DNA of 64,000 nucleotides from Micromonospora chersina (GCF_900091475.1 NZ_FMIB01000002.1:6324001-6388000), one strand, 5' to 3'. Counted from the stretch's first letter, positions 20,273-29,186 are shown. Numbers and translations: made by a program. Notes: generated from the letters alone by a model not told the origin.

Positions 20273-21040
20273 GTGACCGCCGAGACGACCGGAGTGCGAC
20301 TCGACTGCGACGGGCCGGTCGCGACGGTGACGTTGTGCCGGCCCGACGTGCTCAACGCCCAGACCCCGGCGATGTGGCGCGCGATGAGCGACTTCTCCCG
20401 GGATCTGCCCGGCGACGTCCGCGTCGTCGTGGTGCGCGGTGAGGGGCGGGCCTTCTCCGCCGGCCTCGACCTGTCGGTCGCCGGCTCGTCCGGCCCGGGC
20501 TCCTTCGCCGAGCTGTCCACCCTGCCCGAGCAGGAGTGCGCCGACCGGATCGCCGAATACCAGGGCGGCTTCACCTGGCTGCACCGGCCGGACGTGATCT
20601 CGATCGCCGCCGTGCAGGGTCACGCCATCGGCGCCGGCTTCCAACTCGCCCTCGCCTGCGACCTGCGGGTGCTCGCCGAGGACGCCAAGTTCTCCATGGC
20701 CGAGGTGACCCTCGGCCTGGTCCCCGACCTGGCCGGCACCAAGCGCCTCGCCGAACTGGTCGGCTACTCCCGGGCGCTGGAGATATGCGCCACCGGCCGG
20801 CGGATGGACGCCGCCGAGGCGGACCGGATCGGCCTGGCCACCCTGGTGGTGCCCGGCGCCGAGCTGGACGGCGCGGTGCGTGACCTGACCGCGGGCCTGC
20901 TCGCCAACAACCGGGACGCGATCGTGGAGATCAAGGCGCTCCTGGCCGGGGCCGGCGGGCGCACACACGCCGAGCAGCAGCGGGCCGAGCGGGAGGCGCA
21001 GACCCGGCGGATCCGCGACCTGGCCGGGCGGGGCGAATAG
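20273..21040 (+). CDS. Enoyl-CoA hydratase/isomerase family protein
   Basis: Crotonase-fold enzyme of 255 aa acting on acyl-CoA thioesters. The oxyanion-hole segments GEGRAFSAGLDLS and AAVQGHAIGAGFQLALACDLR and the following FSMAEVTLGLVPDLAGTKRL are clear. The second catalytic acid of typical hydratases is replaced (VPDLAG), as in many relatives, so reaction type is uncertain. GTG 20273 gives the family-like N-terminus TAETTGVRLDCDGPVATVTL. The position resembles mycobacterial echA12. Confidence 0.85.
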   Translation: MTAETTGVRLDCDGPVATVTLCRPDVLNAQTPAMWRAMSDFSRDLPGDVRVVVVRGEGRAFSAGLDLSVAGSSGPGSFAELSTLPEQECADRIAEYQGGFTWLHRPDVISIAAVQGHAIGAGFQLALACDLRVLAEDAKFSMAEVTLGLVPDLAGTKRLAELVGYSRALEICATGRRMDAAEADRIGLATLVVPGAELDGAVRDLTAGLLANNRDAIVEIKALLAGAGGRTHAEQQRAEREAQTRRIRDLAGRGE

Positions 21041-21142
21041 TAAGGACCGTTCGGGAAGATCCGGGTTACTCGCGAGGTTGTCGTAGTCGTCGGGAGAATT
21101 GACCCCGACGGTCCACGGCTGCCGACGACCCGGAGGTGACGA

Positions 21143-23138
21143 GTGTCCAACCCGATGGCCGGTGGCGGCATGGGCGGCTGGAGCATGCTCCGGTCGATGC
21201 GCAACCGCGACGAGATCTCCACCCACCAGCTCAAGCGCGGCACCGCCAAGCGGATCGTCGCGTTCGCCCAGCCCTACCGGCGGGACATCGTCGTCTTCCT
21301 GATCACCGTGGTGATCGCCGCGGTGATCGGGGTGGCCACCCCGCTGCTCGCCGGTGACGTGATCGACGCGATCGCCGGCGGCGGCCCCGACGCGGGCGCC
21401 ACGGTGGTCCGGCTCGCCCTGATCATCGCCGCGCTGGCCGTGGCCGACGCGCTCTTCTCGCTGGCCCAGCGGTGGTATTCGGCCCGCATCGGCGAGGGCA
21501 TCATCCTCGACCTGCGGACCCGGGTCTACGACCACGTCCAGCGGATGCCGCTGCAGTTCTTCACCCGGACCCAGACCGGCGCGCTGGTCAGCCGGCTCAA
21601 CAACGACGTGCTGGGCGCCCAGCGGGCGTTCACCTCGACGCTGTCCGGGGTGGTCAGCAACGTCATCCAGCTCGTGCTCACCGCCGGGGCGATGCTCATC
21701 CTGTCCTGGCAGATCACCGTGCTGGCGCTGGTGCTGCTGCCCATCTTCATCATCCCGGCCCGCCGCGTCGGTCGGCGGCTGGCCGAGATCACCCGCGAGT
21801 CGTACAACCTCGACGCCAAGATGAACGCCACGATGACCGAGCGGTTCGGCGTCGCGGGCGCCCTGCTCGTCAAGCTCTTCGGCTCGCCCGAGGTGGAGGC
21901 GGCCCGGTTCGCCGGCCGGGCCGAGCGGGTCCGCGACATCGGCATCCAGTCCGCCATGTACTCGCGCACGTTCTTCGTGGCCATGCTGCTGGTCGCCTCC
22001 CTCGCCCAGGCGCTCACCTACGGGCTCGGCGGCTGGCTCGCCGTCACCGGCGCGGTGAGCGCCGGCACCGTGGTCAAGCTGGCGCTGCTGCTCACCCGCC
22101 TCTACGGCCCGCTCACCGCGCTGTCCAACGTCCGGGTCGACGTGATGAGCGCGCTGGTCTCCTTCGACCGGGTCTTCGAGGTGCTCGACCTGCGTCCGGG
22201 CATCGAGGAGAAGCCCGACGCCGTGCCGGTGCCCCGGGGCAACGGCCGGGTCGAGTTCCGCGACGTGCGGTTCCGCTACCCGAGCGCCGCCGAGGTCTCG
22301 CTGGCCTCCCTGGAGGAGGTCGCCGCCCTCGACCGCACGGTCAACGAGCCGGTGCTCAAGGGCGTCTCGTTCGCCGTCGAGCCGGGCCAGATGGTGGCCC
22401 TGGTGGGTCCCTCCGGCGCCGGCAAGTCGACGCTCTCCATGCTGATCTCCCGGATCTACGACGTGAGCGACGGCCAGGTGCTGGTCGGCGGCGTCGACGT
22501 CCGCGACGCCACGCTCGCCTCGCTGCGCGACGAGATCGGCGTGGTCACGCAGGACTCCCACCTGTTCCACGAGACCATCCGGGGAGAACCTCCGCTACGC
22601 CAAGCCGGACGCCACCGACGACGAGATCTGGGCCGCGCTGGCCGGCGCGCAGGTCGCCGACCTGGTCCGCGCCCTGCCCGACGGGCTGGACACCACGGTG
22701 GGCGAGCGCGGCTACCGCTTCTCCGGCGGCGAGAAGCAGCGCATCGCCATCGCCCGGCTGCTGCTCAAGGCGCCGTCGATCGTGATCCTCGACGAGGCCA
22801 CGGCGCACCTCGACTCGGAGAGCGAGGCGGCGGTGCAGCGGGCGCTGTCGGTGGCGCTGACCGGGCGTACTGCGCTGGTGATCGCGCACCGGCTCTCCAC
22901 GGTCCGCGACGCCGACCAGATCCTCGTCCTCGACGAGGGGCGGATCGTCGAGCGCGGCCGGCACGACGAGCTGGTCGCCGTGGGCGGCCTCTACGCCGAG
23001 CTCTACCGCACCCAGTTCGCGGTCACCGACTCGCCCGCCCCGTACGCGGACCAGGAGCAGCCGGAGCCGGTGGTCACCACGGTGCCGGTCGGCACCTACG
23101 TGGCCCAGGAGGCGCTGCCCCCGGCCGCCGCCAACTAG
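21143..23138 (+). pseudogene. ABC exporter (fused permease-ATPase) with a +1 frameshift
   Basis: Six-helix ABC permease domain (residues about 45-330) fused to an ATPase: Walker A VGPSGAGKSTLSMLIS and the Q-loop GVVTQDSHLFHETIR are in the first frame. The product then needs a shift: ATC CGG GGA GAA reads out of frame, while dropping one G of GGGG (22581-22584) gives IRENLRYAKPDATDDEIW and continues through FSGGEKQRIAIARLLL, ILDEATAHLD and IAHRLSTV to the stop at 23138. The repaired protein would be 664 aa, a usual length. GTG 21143 has GGAGGTGA upstream. Either a true frameshift or a homopolymer sequencing error; the rest shows no decay, which favours an error or a very recent change. Confidence 0.85.
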
Positions 23139-23146
23139 GGCGGACG

Positions 23147-23806
23147 TCAGGCGAGGACCGTCGCCGAGCGCCCGTCGTCGACCGTGTACGCGCCCGCGGC
23201 GATCGCGCCGAGGTTCGTGGGGCGGAGGGTCAGCGAGACGATGCCGCCGGGCAGCACACGCGAGTTCTCGTCGGCGCCGGCGAACGTCGCGGGCGTCGAT
23301 CCGTCCGGGAACAGGCGCTTCCCCGTGCCGACGACGACCGGGAACTGGAGCAGCCGGTAGACGTCCACGAGTCCCGCCCGGTGCAGCGCCTGCACGAGCT
23401 TCCAGCTCCCGTGCACCTGGAGTTCCCGGCCGGGAAGCTCCTTGAGGCGGCGTACCTCCTCGGCCGGGTCACCGCGGAGGACTGTCGTCGGCTTCCAGTC
23501 GGCTTCCTCGTCGGTGAGCGTGGAGCTGACGACGTACTTCGGCAGCGTGTTGAGCCTGCCGGCGATCAGGTCGTCAGGCTCGGTGACCTTCGGCCAGTAC
23601 CCGCCGAGCAGGCCGAAGCTGGTGCGGCCGAAGAGGAACGCGTCGGCCGCACGGAACCAGCCCTCGACCACCTCGTTGGTGTGCGGCGAGGCGTGCGGAA
23701 CGAGCCACCCGCCGCGGTCGAAGCCGCCGGAGCGGTCTTCGTCGGGGGCTCCGGGTCCTTGCATGACGCCGTCGAGACTGACGAAGGTGTTGACGCTGAG
23801 CAGCAC
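23147..23806 (-). CDS. Dihydrofolate reductase family protein (RibD C-terminal-like)
   Basis: A 219-aa protein with the RibD C-terminal/DHFR fold: SVNTFVSLDGVMQGPGAPDE at the start, AFLFGRTSFGLLGGYWP and VHGSWKLVQALHRAGLVD. These are NADPH-dependent reductases of mostly unknown substrates. The GTG at 23806 has AGGGGAG about 7 nt upstream. It lies 56 bp after the AraC-type regulator gene on the same strand, so the two likely form a transcriptional unit. Confidence 0.87.
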   Translation of the reverse strand: MLLSVNTFVSLDGVMQGPGAPDEDRSGGFDRGGWLVPHASPHTNEVVEGWFRAADAFLFGRTSFGLLGGYWPKVTEPDDLIAGRLNTLPKYVVSSTLTDEEADWKPTTVLRGDPAEEVRRLKELPGRELQVHGSWKLVQALHRAGLVDVYRLLQFPVVVGTGKRLFPDGSTPATFAGADENSRVLPGGIVSLTLRPTNLGAIAAGAYTVDDGRSATVLA

Positions 23807-23862
23807 GGTTCTCCCCTGAACTCGGGTCGCGGAGCCGGCCGGGTTCGGCTGGCAGACGGACG

Positions 23863-24591
23863 CTAGCTGCCGGGCCCGGGGTGGGTCTTGTACAGGAACG
23901 ACGTCGCGGCAAGGTGGCCCGCCCGCAGCTCACGTGCCGTGTGCCCGACGTAGCGGCGCAGCGCGTGCGCGAGATGGGCCTGGTCGAAGTACCCCAACGT
24001 CTCGACGGCCGCGCGCCAGTCGAGGCCGTCGCGCAGCATCGTCGCCGCGGCGTTCGCGCGGTCGATCTGCCGCACGGCGGTCTGCGACAGGCCGGTGACC
24101 GCTCGGTGGCGACGCTGCCGGGTTCGCTCGGTCGGGCCGGCCCCGGGACGCCCGGCCACCCGCTCCTCGTCCCCGAGACGCGACCGCACCAGCAGACCCG
24201 CGTGCTGCAGCCGCCGGACGAAGTGCTCGACGTTGTCGAACGTCGGCGCTTCCCAGTCCTCGCCGCCGATGACGATCCGGCCCGATTCGGTCACGGGGAA
24301 CGGCACGTACCCGTCGACGATCGAGGCCGCGGGATGCGGCCGGAGAACCGCGCCGAATGCGAACCGGACCCCGAGGAACTCGGTGCCCGGCGGGACCGGT
24401 GCCGTGGTCGCCCTGGTCTCCGGCCCGCGCAGCCCGGCGAGCAGGCGACCCCGCGTCCGCGAGAGGATCAGATGCCAGCAGGTGCGCGCCGCGGACGTCA
24501 TCGTCTCCTCCGCGTCGGAGCGGGTGCGCCACACGCGGTCGACGAGGCTCACGTCGATCTCGGTGTCGCGATGCTCGAAACGCAGGGCCAT
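23863..24591 (-). CDS. AraC-family transcriptional regulator
   Basis: A 242-aa regulator whose C-terminal half carries the AraC double helix-turn-helix (TGLSQTAVRQIDRANAAATM, LGYFDQAHLAHALRRYVGHT). The N-terminal half (residues 1-110) looks like a sensor domain (PPGTEFLGVRFAFGAVLRPH). ATG 24591 is preferred over 24609 because GGAGAAGG lies just upstream. Its target is probably the DHFR-like gene behind it. Confidence 0.85.
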   Translation of the reverse strand: MALRFEHRDTEIDVSLVDRVWRTRSDAEETMTSAARTCWHLILSRTRGRLLAGLRGPETRATTAPVPPGTEFLGVRFAFGAVLRPHPAASIVDGYVPFPVTESGRIVIGGEDWEAPTFDNVEHFVRRLQHAGLLVRSRLGDEERVAGRPGAGPTERTRQRRHRAVTGLSQTAVRQIDRANAAATMLRDGLDWRAAVETLGYFDQAHLAHALRRYVGHTARELRAGHLAATSFLYKTHPGPGS

Positions 24592-24700
24592 GACCTTCTC
24601 CGCCTCCAACCTGCCGAGGTTCCCTCCCGAGGCTAGCGAGGTCGATGACCAGGACCGAAACGTCCCGCACGCGCGAGGGCAGGACCAACCCCGCGGCCGG

Positions 24701-25408
24701 CTAACCGGCGACCGCGGCGCGCAGCTCGCCGAAGGCCGCGCCGAGCGTCTCCGGGGTGAAGTGGGCGTTCAGCCCGCTCGGGTTGGGCAGCACCCAGAGC
24801 CGGGCCGCCGCGAGCGGTTCCGGCTGCGGACCGAAGCCCGCCTTCGGCCGGGCGAACCCGATCCGGTACGCGGTCACCCCCACCACCGCCACCCAGCGCG
24901 GCCGGTAGCGCGCCACCTTGGCGGTCAGCTCCCGCGCGCCCTCGACCAGTTCCGCGGCGGTCAGCTCGTCGGCGCGGGCGCTGGCCCGGGCCACCATGTT
25001 GGTGATGCCCAGCCCGAGCCCGGGCAGCTCGTCCTGCTCGCTGGGGTGCAGCTGGCGCGGGGTGAAGCCGCCCCGGTGCAGCGCCGGCCAGAACCGGTTG
25101 CCGGGGCGGGCGAAGTGCCAGCCGGTGGCCGCCGACCACAGGCCCGGGTTGATCCCGACGAACAGCACGTCCAGCCCGGGGGCGATCACGTCCGGCAGCA
25201 GCTTGTCGGCCGCCGCGGCGAGCTGCTCCTTCGTCGGCCGGGGATACCGCCGCCCGGCCGCCGCGCCCGGCCCGGCCGCGCCGCGCCGCGTCGAATCCGG
25301 CCGAGCCGCCTCGGGCCGCGCGGCGGCCGGCCGAGCCGCCTCGGGTCGCGCGGCGGCCGGCCCAGCGGCCTCGGGCCGGGCGTCCCCGGGCCGGCGTCGT
25401 CCCGTCAC
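24701..25408 (-). CDS. mug: Mug-type G/U mismatch-specific DNA glycosylase
   Basis: Uracil-DNA glycosylase superfamily enzyme removing mispaired uracil or related bases. The catalytic motif VLFVGINPGLWSAATGWHFA and the second motif LWVLPNPSGLNAHF are clear. GTG 25408 gives 235 aa, 11 nt after the SDR stop. The first 60 residues are low-complexity, with repeats of RPEAA/RPAAA encoded by a 30-bp tandem DNA repeat, so the true start may be further in, just before RRYPRPTKEQLAAAADKLLP. Confidence 0.85.
   Translation of the reverse strand: MTGRRRPGDARPEAAGPAAARPEAARPAAARPEAARPDSTRRGAAGPGAAAGRRYPRPTKEQLAAAADKLLPDVIAPGLDVLFVGINPGLWSAATGWHFARPGNRFWPALHRGGFTPRQLHPSEQDELPGLGLGITNMVARASARADELTAAELVEGARELTAKVARYRPRWVAVVGVTAYRIGFARPKAGFGPQPEPLAAARLWVLPNPSGLNAHFTPETLGAAFGELRAAVAG
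25301..25382. repeat. 30-bp tandem repeat inside mug
   Basis: Units at 25301-25330 and 25331-25360 differ at one base, and a third partial unit runs to about 25382. The repeat encodes the Ala/Pro/Arg/Glu-rich N-terminal segment of the glycosylase and is likely length-variable between strains. Confidence 0.7.
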
Positions 25409-25418
25409 CGGCTCGCCG

Positions 25419-26180
25419 TCACAGGCCGCGCAGCGCGCCGCCGTCGACCGGCACGGTGATCCCGGTGACGTAGCCGGCGGCGGGGGAGAGCAGGAAGGCG
25501 GCCACCCGGCCGAACTCGGCGGGGTCACCGATCCGGCCCAGCGGGATCGACGCCTCGGCCTCGGCCCGGGCCCGCTCCGGGTCGCCGGCCGCGGCCAGGA
25601 GCTCCCGGTTCCGGGCGGTCATGATCCGCCCGGGCAGGAGGCTGACCACCCGTACGCCGCGTGGGCCGTACTCGTCGGCCAGGTCCTTGGCCACGCCGGC
25701 CAGGCCGGGACGCAGGCCGTTGGAGATGCCGAGCCCGGGCAGGGGGCCGCGGACCGAGGTGGAGAGCACCAGCCCGATGGCGCCGCCGTCGGTGAGCGCG
25801 GCGGCCACCGTGCGCGCGGTGCGGACGCTGCCCAGGAAGACCGTCTCGAACGACTCCCGCCACTGCTCGTCGGTGATCTGGGCGGCGGTGCCCCGGGGCG
25901 GGCCGCCCACCGAGATCAGCGCCCCGTCGAGCCGGCCGAACCGCTCGCGCGCCGCCGCGACCAGGCGCTCCGGGGTGCCCGGGTCGGTGAGGTCGGCGGT
26001 CAGCCCGACCGCCCGCTCCGGCCCGCCGAGCGCCTCGACGGCGGCGGCCACCCGCTCGGGGGCGCGGGACGAGATCACCACCCGGGCGCCGTCGGCCACG
26101 AGCTGCTCGGCGGTGGCGAAGCCGAGGCCGTCCGAGGCGCCGGTCAGCACGTACACCCGGTCGGCGAGTCCCAGATCCAT
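25419..26180 (-). CDS. SDR-family oxidoreductase lacking the usual YxxxK
   Basis: Rossmann-fold protein of 253 aa with the nucleotide motif TGASDGLG (residues about 13-20), the acidic DLTDPGTPE strand, and C-terminal GRIGDPAEFGRVAAFLLSPA typical of FabG-like enzymes. Where these enzymes carry YxxxK the sequence reads GISNGLRPGLAGVAKDLADE, so the catalytic tyrosine and lysine are absent. A subgroup of SDRs shows this and may be non-catalytic or use other residues. It lies 42 bp after the DUF692 operon on the same strand. Confidence 0.87.
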   Translation of the reverse strand: MDLGLADRVYVLTGASDGLGFATAEQLVADGARVVISSRAPERVAAAVEALGGPERAVGLTADLTDPGTPERLVAAARERFGRLDGALISVGGPPRGTAAQITDEQWRESFETVFLGSVRTARTVAAALTDGGAIGLVLSTSVRGPLPGLGISNGLRPGLAGVAKDLADEYGPRGVRVVSLLPGRIMTARNRELLAAAGDPERARAEAEASIPLGRIGDPAEFGRVAAFLLSPAAGYVTGITVPVDGGALRGL

Positions 26181-26222
26181 GAGGCCGATCCTGCCGTACC
26201 CCGGGTGGGCCTGCCACCGCTC

Positions 26223-26777
26223 TCAGCGCGGCGCGGGCCGGAGCAGGCGTACCCGGCCGGCGAGCTGGGCCGCGACGGCGCCGCCGGCCCGGGCGACGGC
26301 CGGCAGTCGGCGCGGGCGGGGGGCGGTGCGGCCGTCGTAGCGGCTCGCCGCCTCGCGGACGGCCAGCTCCTCCGCGCCCAGCGGTGGCAGCGTGCCCCGG
26401 TCGCGCAGCTCCCGGGCCAGGTCCCAACCGTCGCGCAGGGAGCCGTTGGTGGGCCGGCCGGCCGCCCAGCCGGCGAAGGTGGCCGCCCAGGCGTCGCCGA
26501 GGCCGGCGGCGAGCAGCGGCCAGTGCCGGGCCACGTCGCCGGCCCGCTTGCGCAGCAGCGCCCGCCGGGCCGCCTCGACCGGCGCGGGGGCGAACCCGCC
26601 CGGCAGCGGACCACCGGCCACCAGCGCCGCGACCAGTTCCGCCTGCCGCGCGGCCAGGTCGCCACCGGCCACCGGTCCGCCGGGCGCCCGGAGGCGGCTC
26701 CCGCCCGGCGCGGCCAGCTCCCCGCCGCTCACCGGGCCGCCGGGAGCGCCCGGCGGGGTCAGGTCCCCGCCGCTCAC
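26223..26777 (-). CDS. Partner-like protein of the DUF692 enzyme, unknown
   Basis: A 184-aa soluble protein without a named domain that I can assign. The segment LLRKRAGDVARHWPLLAAGL, then WAATFAGWAAGRPTNGSLRDG and WDLARELRDRGTLPPLGAEE, recalls the helical N-terminal domain of DUF2063-type partners of DUF692 enzymes, but the likeness is only in layout. The first 50 residues are Gly/Pro-rich. The GTG at 26777 overlaps the DUF692 stop by 4 nt, so it is translationally coupled and probably works with that enzyme. Confidence 0.7.
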   Translation of the reverse strand: MSGGDLTPPGAPGGPVSGGELAAPGGSRLRAPGGPVAGGDLAARQAELVAALVAGGPLPGGFAPAPVEAARRALLRKRAGDVARHWPLLAAGLGDAWAATFAGWAAGRPTNGSLRDGWDLARELRDRGTLPPLGAEELAVREAASRYDGRTAPRPRRLPAVARAGGAVAAQLAGRVRLLRPAPR

Positions 26778-27598
26778 GTGACCACCGGGTACCCGGAGGC
26801 GGCGGCCAGGGCGTCCAGCTCGCCGCGCAGCTCGGCGGCGGGCGGGTAGTGGCCGTCGCGTTCCAGCAGCAGCGCCGGGGGCCGGCGGCGGCCGCACAGC
26901 TCGCCGACCAGGTCGAGCACCTCGGCGGGGACCGGATCGGTGTGCGTGTCGTGGTAGAAGCCGCAGTGCTCGGCGCCGCCGGCCACGTGCACGTAGGCGA
27001 TCCGGTCCAGCGGCAGCCGGTCCAGCAGGGCGGCCGGGTCGCCGCCCCGGTTGCGGGCGTTGGCGTGCACGTTGGCGACGTCGAGCAGCAGCAGCGCCCC
27101 GGTGGCGTCGAGGATCTCGGTGAGGAAGTCGGCCTCGTCCAGCTCGTCGTCGGGCCAGTCGAAGAGGGCGGCGATCGGCTCCAGGGCCAGCGGCACCGGC
27201 AGCTCCGCCTGCGCCCGCCGGACGTTGGCCACCACGGCGGCCACGGCCTCGCGGCTGCGCGGCAGCGGCAGCAGGTGGCCGGCCTCCAGGCCGCCGGCCC
27301 GGACGAACGCGATGTGCTCGCTGACCAGCGGCGCGTCCAGCGCCGCGGCCACACCGGCCAGGTGCGCCACCCGGGCCGGTTCCACCGGTTCCGCGCCGCC
27401 GAGGGAGAGCTTCACGCCGTGGGGTACGACGGTGACGCCGCGCCCGCGCAGCTCGGCCAGGCCGTCGGGGAGCGGCCCGGCCGGGGCGACCGTCTCCGCG
27501 ACCACCTCGACGAAGCGGAGCCCGGGCAGGGCGGCCACGAAGCCGGCGATCTCCGGCCGCCACCCGATGCCCACGCCGGACGGGCCGGCGGTCGTCAT
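26774..27598 (-). CDS. DUF692 (MNIO-family) iron enzyme
   Basis: A 274-aa TIM-barrel protein of the family that includes MbnB, TglH and BufB, which use a multinuclear iron site to modify cysteine or other residues of peptide substrates. Likely metal ligands are visible in order: PHGVKLSLGG, LVSEHIAFV, LALEPIAALF, LLLDVANVHANARN, IAYVHVAGGAEHCGFYHDTH and LLLERDGHY. ATG 27598 overlaps the stop of the upstream membrane protein (ATGA), and its own stop overlaps the next gene, so all three are coupled. The substrate is inferred to be the Cys-rich tail of the upstream protein. Confidence 0.88.
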   Translation of the reverse strand: MTTAGPSGVGIGWRPEIAGFVAALPGLRFVEVVAETVAPAGPLPDGLAELRGRGVTVVPHGVKLSLGGAEPVEPARVAHLAGVAAALDAPLVSEHIAFVRAGGLEAGHLLPLPRSREAVAAVVANVRRAQAELPVPLALEPIAALFDWPDDELDEADFLTEILDATGALLLLDVANVHANARNRGGDPAALLDRLPLDRIAYVHVAGGAEHCGFYHDTHTDPVPAEVLDLVGELCGRRRPPALLLERDGHYPPAAELRGELDALAAASGYPVVT

Positions 27599-28512
27599 CC
27601 GCCGCACCCGCCGCCCCCGCAGCCGCCACCGCCACCGCAGGAGCTGCCCCCGCCGCAGGAGCTGCCGCCCCCGCAGGAGCTGCCGCCTCCGCCCGAGCTG
27701 CCCGAGCTGCCGCTCGCCCCCATGGCCTGGCGCTGGATCTCGGCCTGCTCGGCGAAGCCCGGGTCCATGCTCCACAGGGTGGCGGTGCCGAACAGCGCGA
27801 CGCCCATGGCCGCGTCGGACGGGCCGTAGGTGGCGTACGCCGGTGCGGCGGAGGGGCGCAGCCAGGTGTGCTGGCGGCGCAGCTCGCGCAGCGCCTGGTT
27901 GGCCGCCCGGGTGCGCCACGGCACCCGGTTGAGCAGCAGGAACGCGATGAAGAGCGGCACCATGGTGAGCAGGAGCCAGCCGGCGGGCCGGCCGTTGGAG
28001 ATGCCGACGAAGGCCCGGACGAAGCCGAGCGCCAGCAGTGCCCCGACCAGCAGCGATCCGCGGCGCAGCGACGCCCGCCGCTCCTTGTCCAGCGCCAGGC
28101 CCCGCCGCACCAGACCGTCGCGCAGCTCGTCGAGCGCGCGCCGGACCCACTCGTCCCGGCTCAGCTCCCGGGAGCGCAGGCCCCGGCTCGCCGCGTGGTG
28201 GATCGCCTGGTCCAGGGGGGTGACCCCGGCCGGCAGCGGGCCGCCGGTGGTGAGCCGCCGGTCGGGACGTACGCCGACCGCGCCGGCGCGGCGCAGCCCG
28301 CCGAGCGCGGTCCAGACGGCGAGCTGCTCGCCCCCGTTGAGGTACGCGGCCTGCTGCGGCCCGAGCGGCCCGGCGCTCTGCACGGGGGTGCCGGCCAGCG
28401 CCCGCCGGCGGTACACCAAGGCGCCGGCGACCAGTACGACGGCCGCCACGAGGTACCAGCGGAGGAAGACGGGGCCGGGGATGCCCCAGGTGTCGCCCGC
28501 GAGGACTGTCAT
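27595..28512 (-). CDS. TIGR04222-type membrane protein with a Gly/Ser/Cys tail
   Basis: A 305-aa protein with membrane helices at about residues 19-35 (YLVAAVVLVAGALVY) and 155-200 (LLVGALLALGFV, LLLTMVPLFIAFLLL), a conserved cytosolic segment (AAYLNGGEQLAVWTALGGLR) and a final 40-residue tail of SSCGGG repeats with five cysteines. I recall this as TIGR04222, often found beside DUF692 genes. ATG 28512 has AGGAGC about 8 nt upstream. The tail looks like a built-in modification substrate rather than a structural domain. Confidence 0.82.
   Translation of the reverse strand: MTVLAGDTWGIPGPVFLRWYLVAAVVLVAGALVYRRRALAGTPVQSAGPLGPQQAAYLNGGEQLAVWTALGGLRRAGAVGVRPDRRLTTGGPLPAGVTPLDQAIHHAASRGLRSRELSRDEWVRRALDELRDGLVRRGLALDKERRASLRRGSLLVGALLALGFVRAFVGISNGRPAGWLLLTMVPLFIAFLLLNRVPWRTRAANQALRELRRQHTWLRPSAAPAYATYGPSDAAMGVALFGTATLWSMDPGFAEQAEIQRQAMGASGSSGSSGGGGSSCGGGSSCGGGSSCGGGGGCGGGGCGG
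27600..27690. repeat. Short tandem repeat encoding the SSCGGG tail
   Basis: The motif GCAGGAGCTGCC recurs at about 18-bp steps (three close copies between about 27637 and 27685), followed by a run of Gly/Cys codons to the gene end. Read on the minus strand it encodes repeated Ser-Ser-Cys-Gly-Gly-Gly. Such repeats can change copy number by slippage. Confidence 0.7.
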
Positions 28513-28613
28513 GCTCTGCTCCTGTCGCGAGGGGGTCGCGGCTCATTGTGGAGCAGGTGCGCCAGCGCTGATCTTCCCGGCGGGTCGAGTTACCGGACCG
28601 AGACCCGGGCCGG

Positions 28614-29186
28614 TCAGTGCCGGCGAACGGCCTCCTCGACCAGGTCGAGCACCCGGCCCAGGTCACCGGCGGGACGGCCCATCGCCAGGTGCAGCACGAG
28701 CCCGTCGTACGCCAGCTCCAGGAACTGGGCGAGCACGTCGATCGGCACGTCGTCGCGGAGCACTCCGGCCTCCCGCTGGCGCAGCAGGCGTTCCCGGGTG
28801 GCCTCGGCGATCGCGGCCGAGCGTTCCGCCCAGCGCTTGGCGAACGCCGGGTCGGTGCGCAGCCGCCGGGAGACCTCGAGCTGGCTGCCGAGCCAGCCGG
28901 TGGTGTCCGGGGAGATGGCCCGGGCCAGCAGGTCCCGCATGACCTGGACCAGGCCGTTGCGGGCCACGGTCTCCACCATGACGGCGGCGTCGTCCTCGGC
29001 CACGGCGAGGAAGAGCGAGTCCTTGTCGCGGAAGTGGTGGAAGATCGCGCCCCGGGACAGCCCGGTGGCCTCCTCCAGCCGGCGGACGGTGGCACCCTCG
29101 TAGCCGTGCCGGGCGAAACACGCCCGTGCGGCGCCGAGGATCTCCTGTCGGCGCGCGTCGAGCTGGTCCTGGCTTACTCTGGGCAC
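28614..29186 (-). CDS. acnR: AcnR-like TetR-family repressor
   Basis: A 190-aa TetR regulator. The N-terminal HTH RRQEILGAARACFARHGYEG, then ATVRRLEEATGLSRGAIFHHFRDKDSLFLA, and the C-terminal GRVLDLVEEAVRR match, from memory, corynebacterial AcnR, the repressor of aconitase. GTG 29186 is followed by PRVSQDQLDARR. Aconitase itself is at 46984-49824, unlinked, unlike the adjacent arrangement in corynebacteria and mycobacteria. A near-palindrome at 29221-29237 just upstream suggests autoregulation. Confidence 0.85.
   Translation of the reverse strand: MPRVSQDQLDARRQEILGAARACFARHGYEGATVRRLEEATGLSRGAIFHHFRDKDSLFLAVAEDDAAVMVETVARNGLVQVMRDLLARAISPDTTGWLGSQLEVSRRLRTDPAFAKRWAERSAAIAEATRERLLRQREAGVLRDDVPIDVLAQFLELAYDGLVLHLAMGRPAGDLGRVLDLVEEAVRRH

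Noticed and set aside
22698..23138. Separate small ABC ATPase gene
   Set aside because: It is the continuation of the exporter after a one-base shift, lacking its own Walker A and ribosome site.
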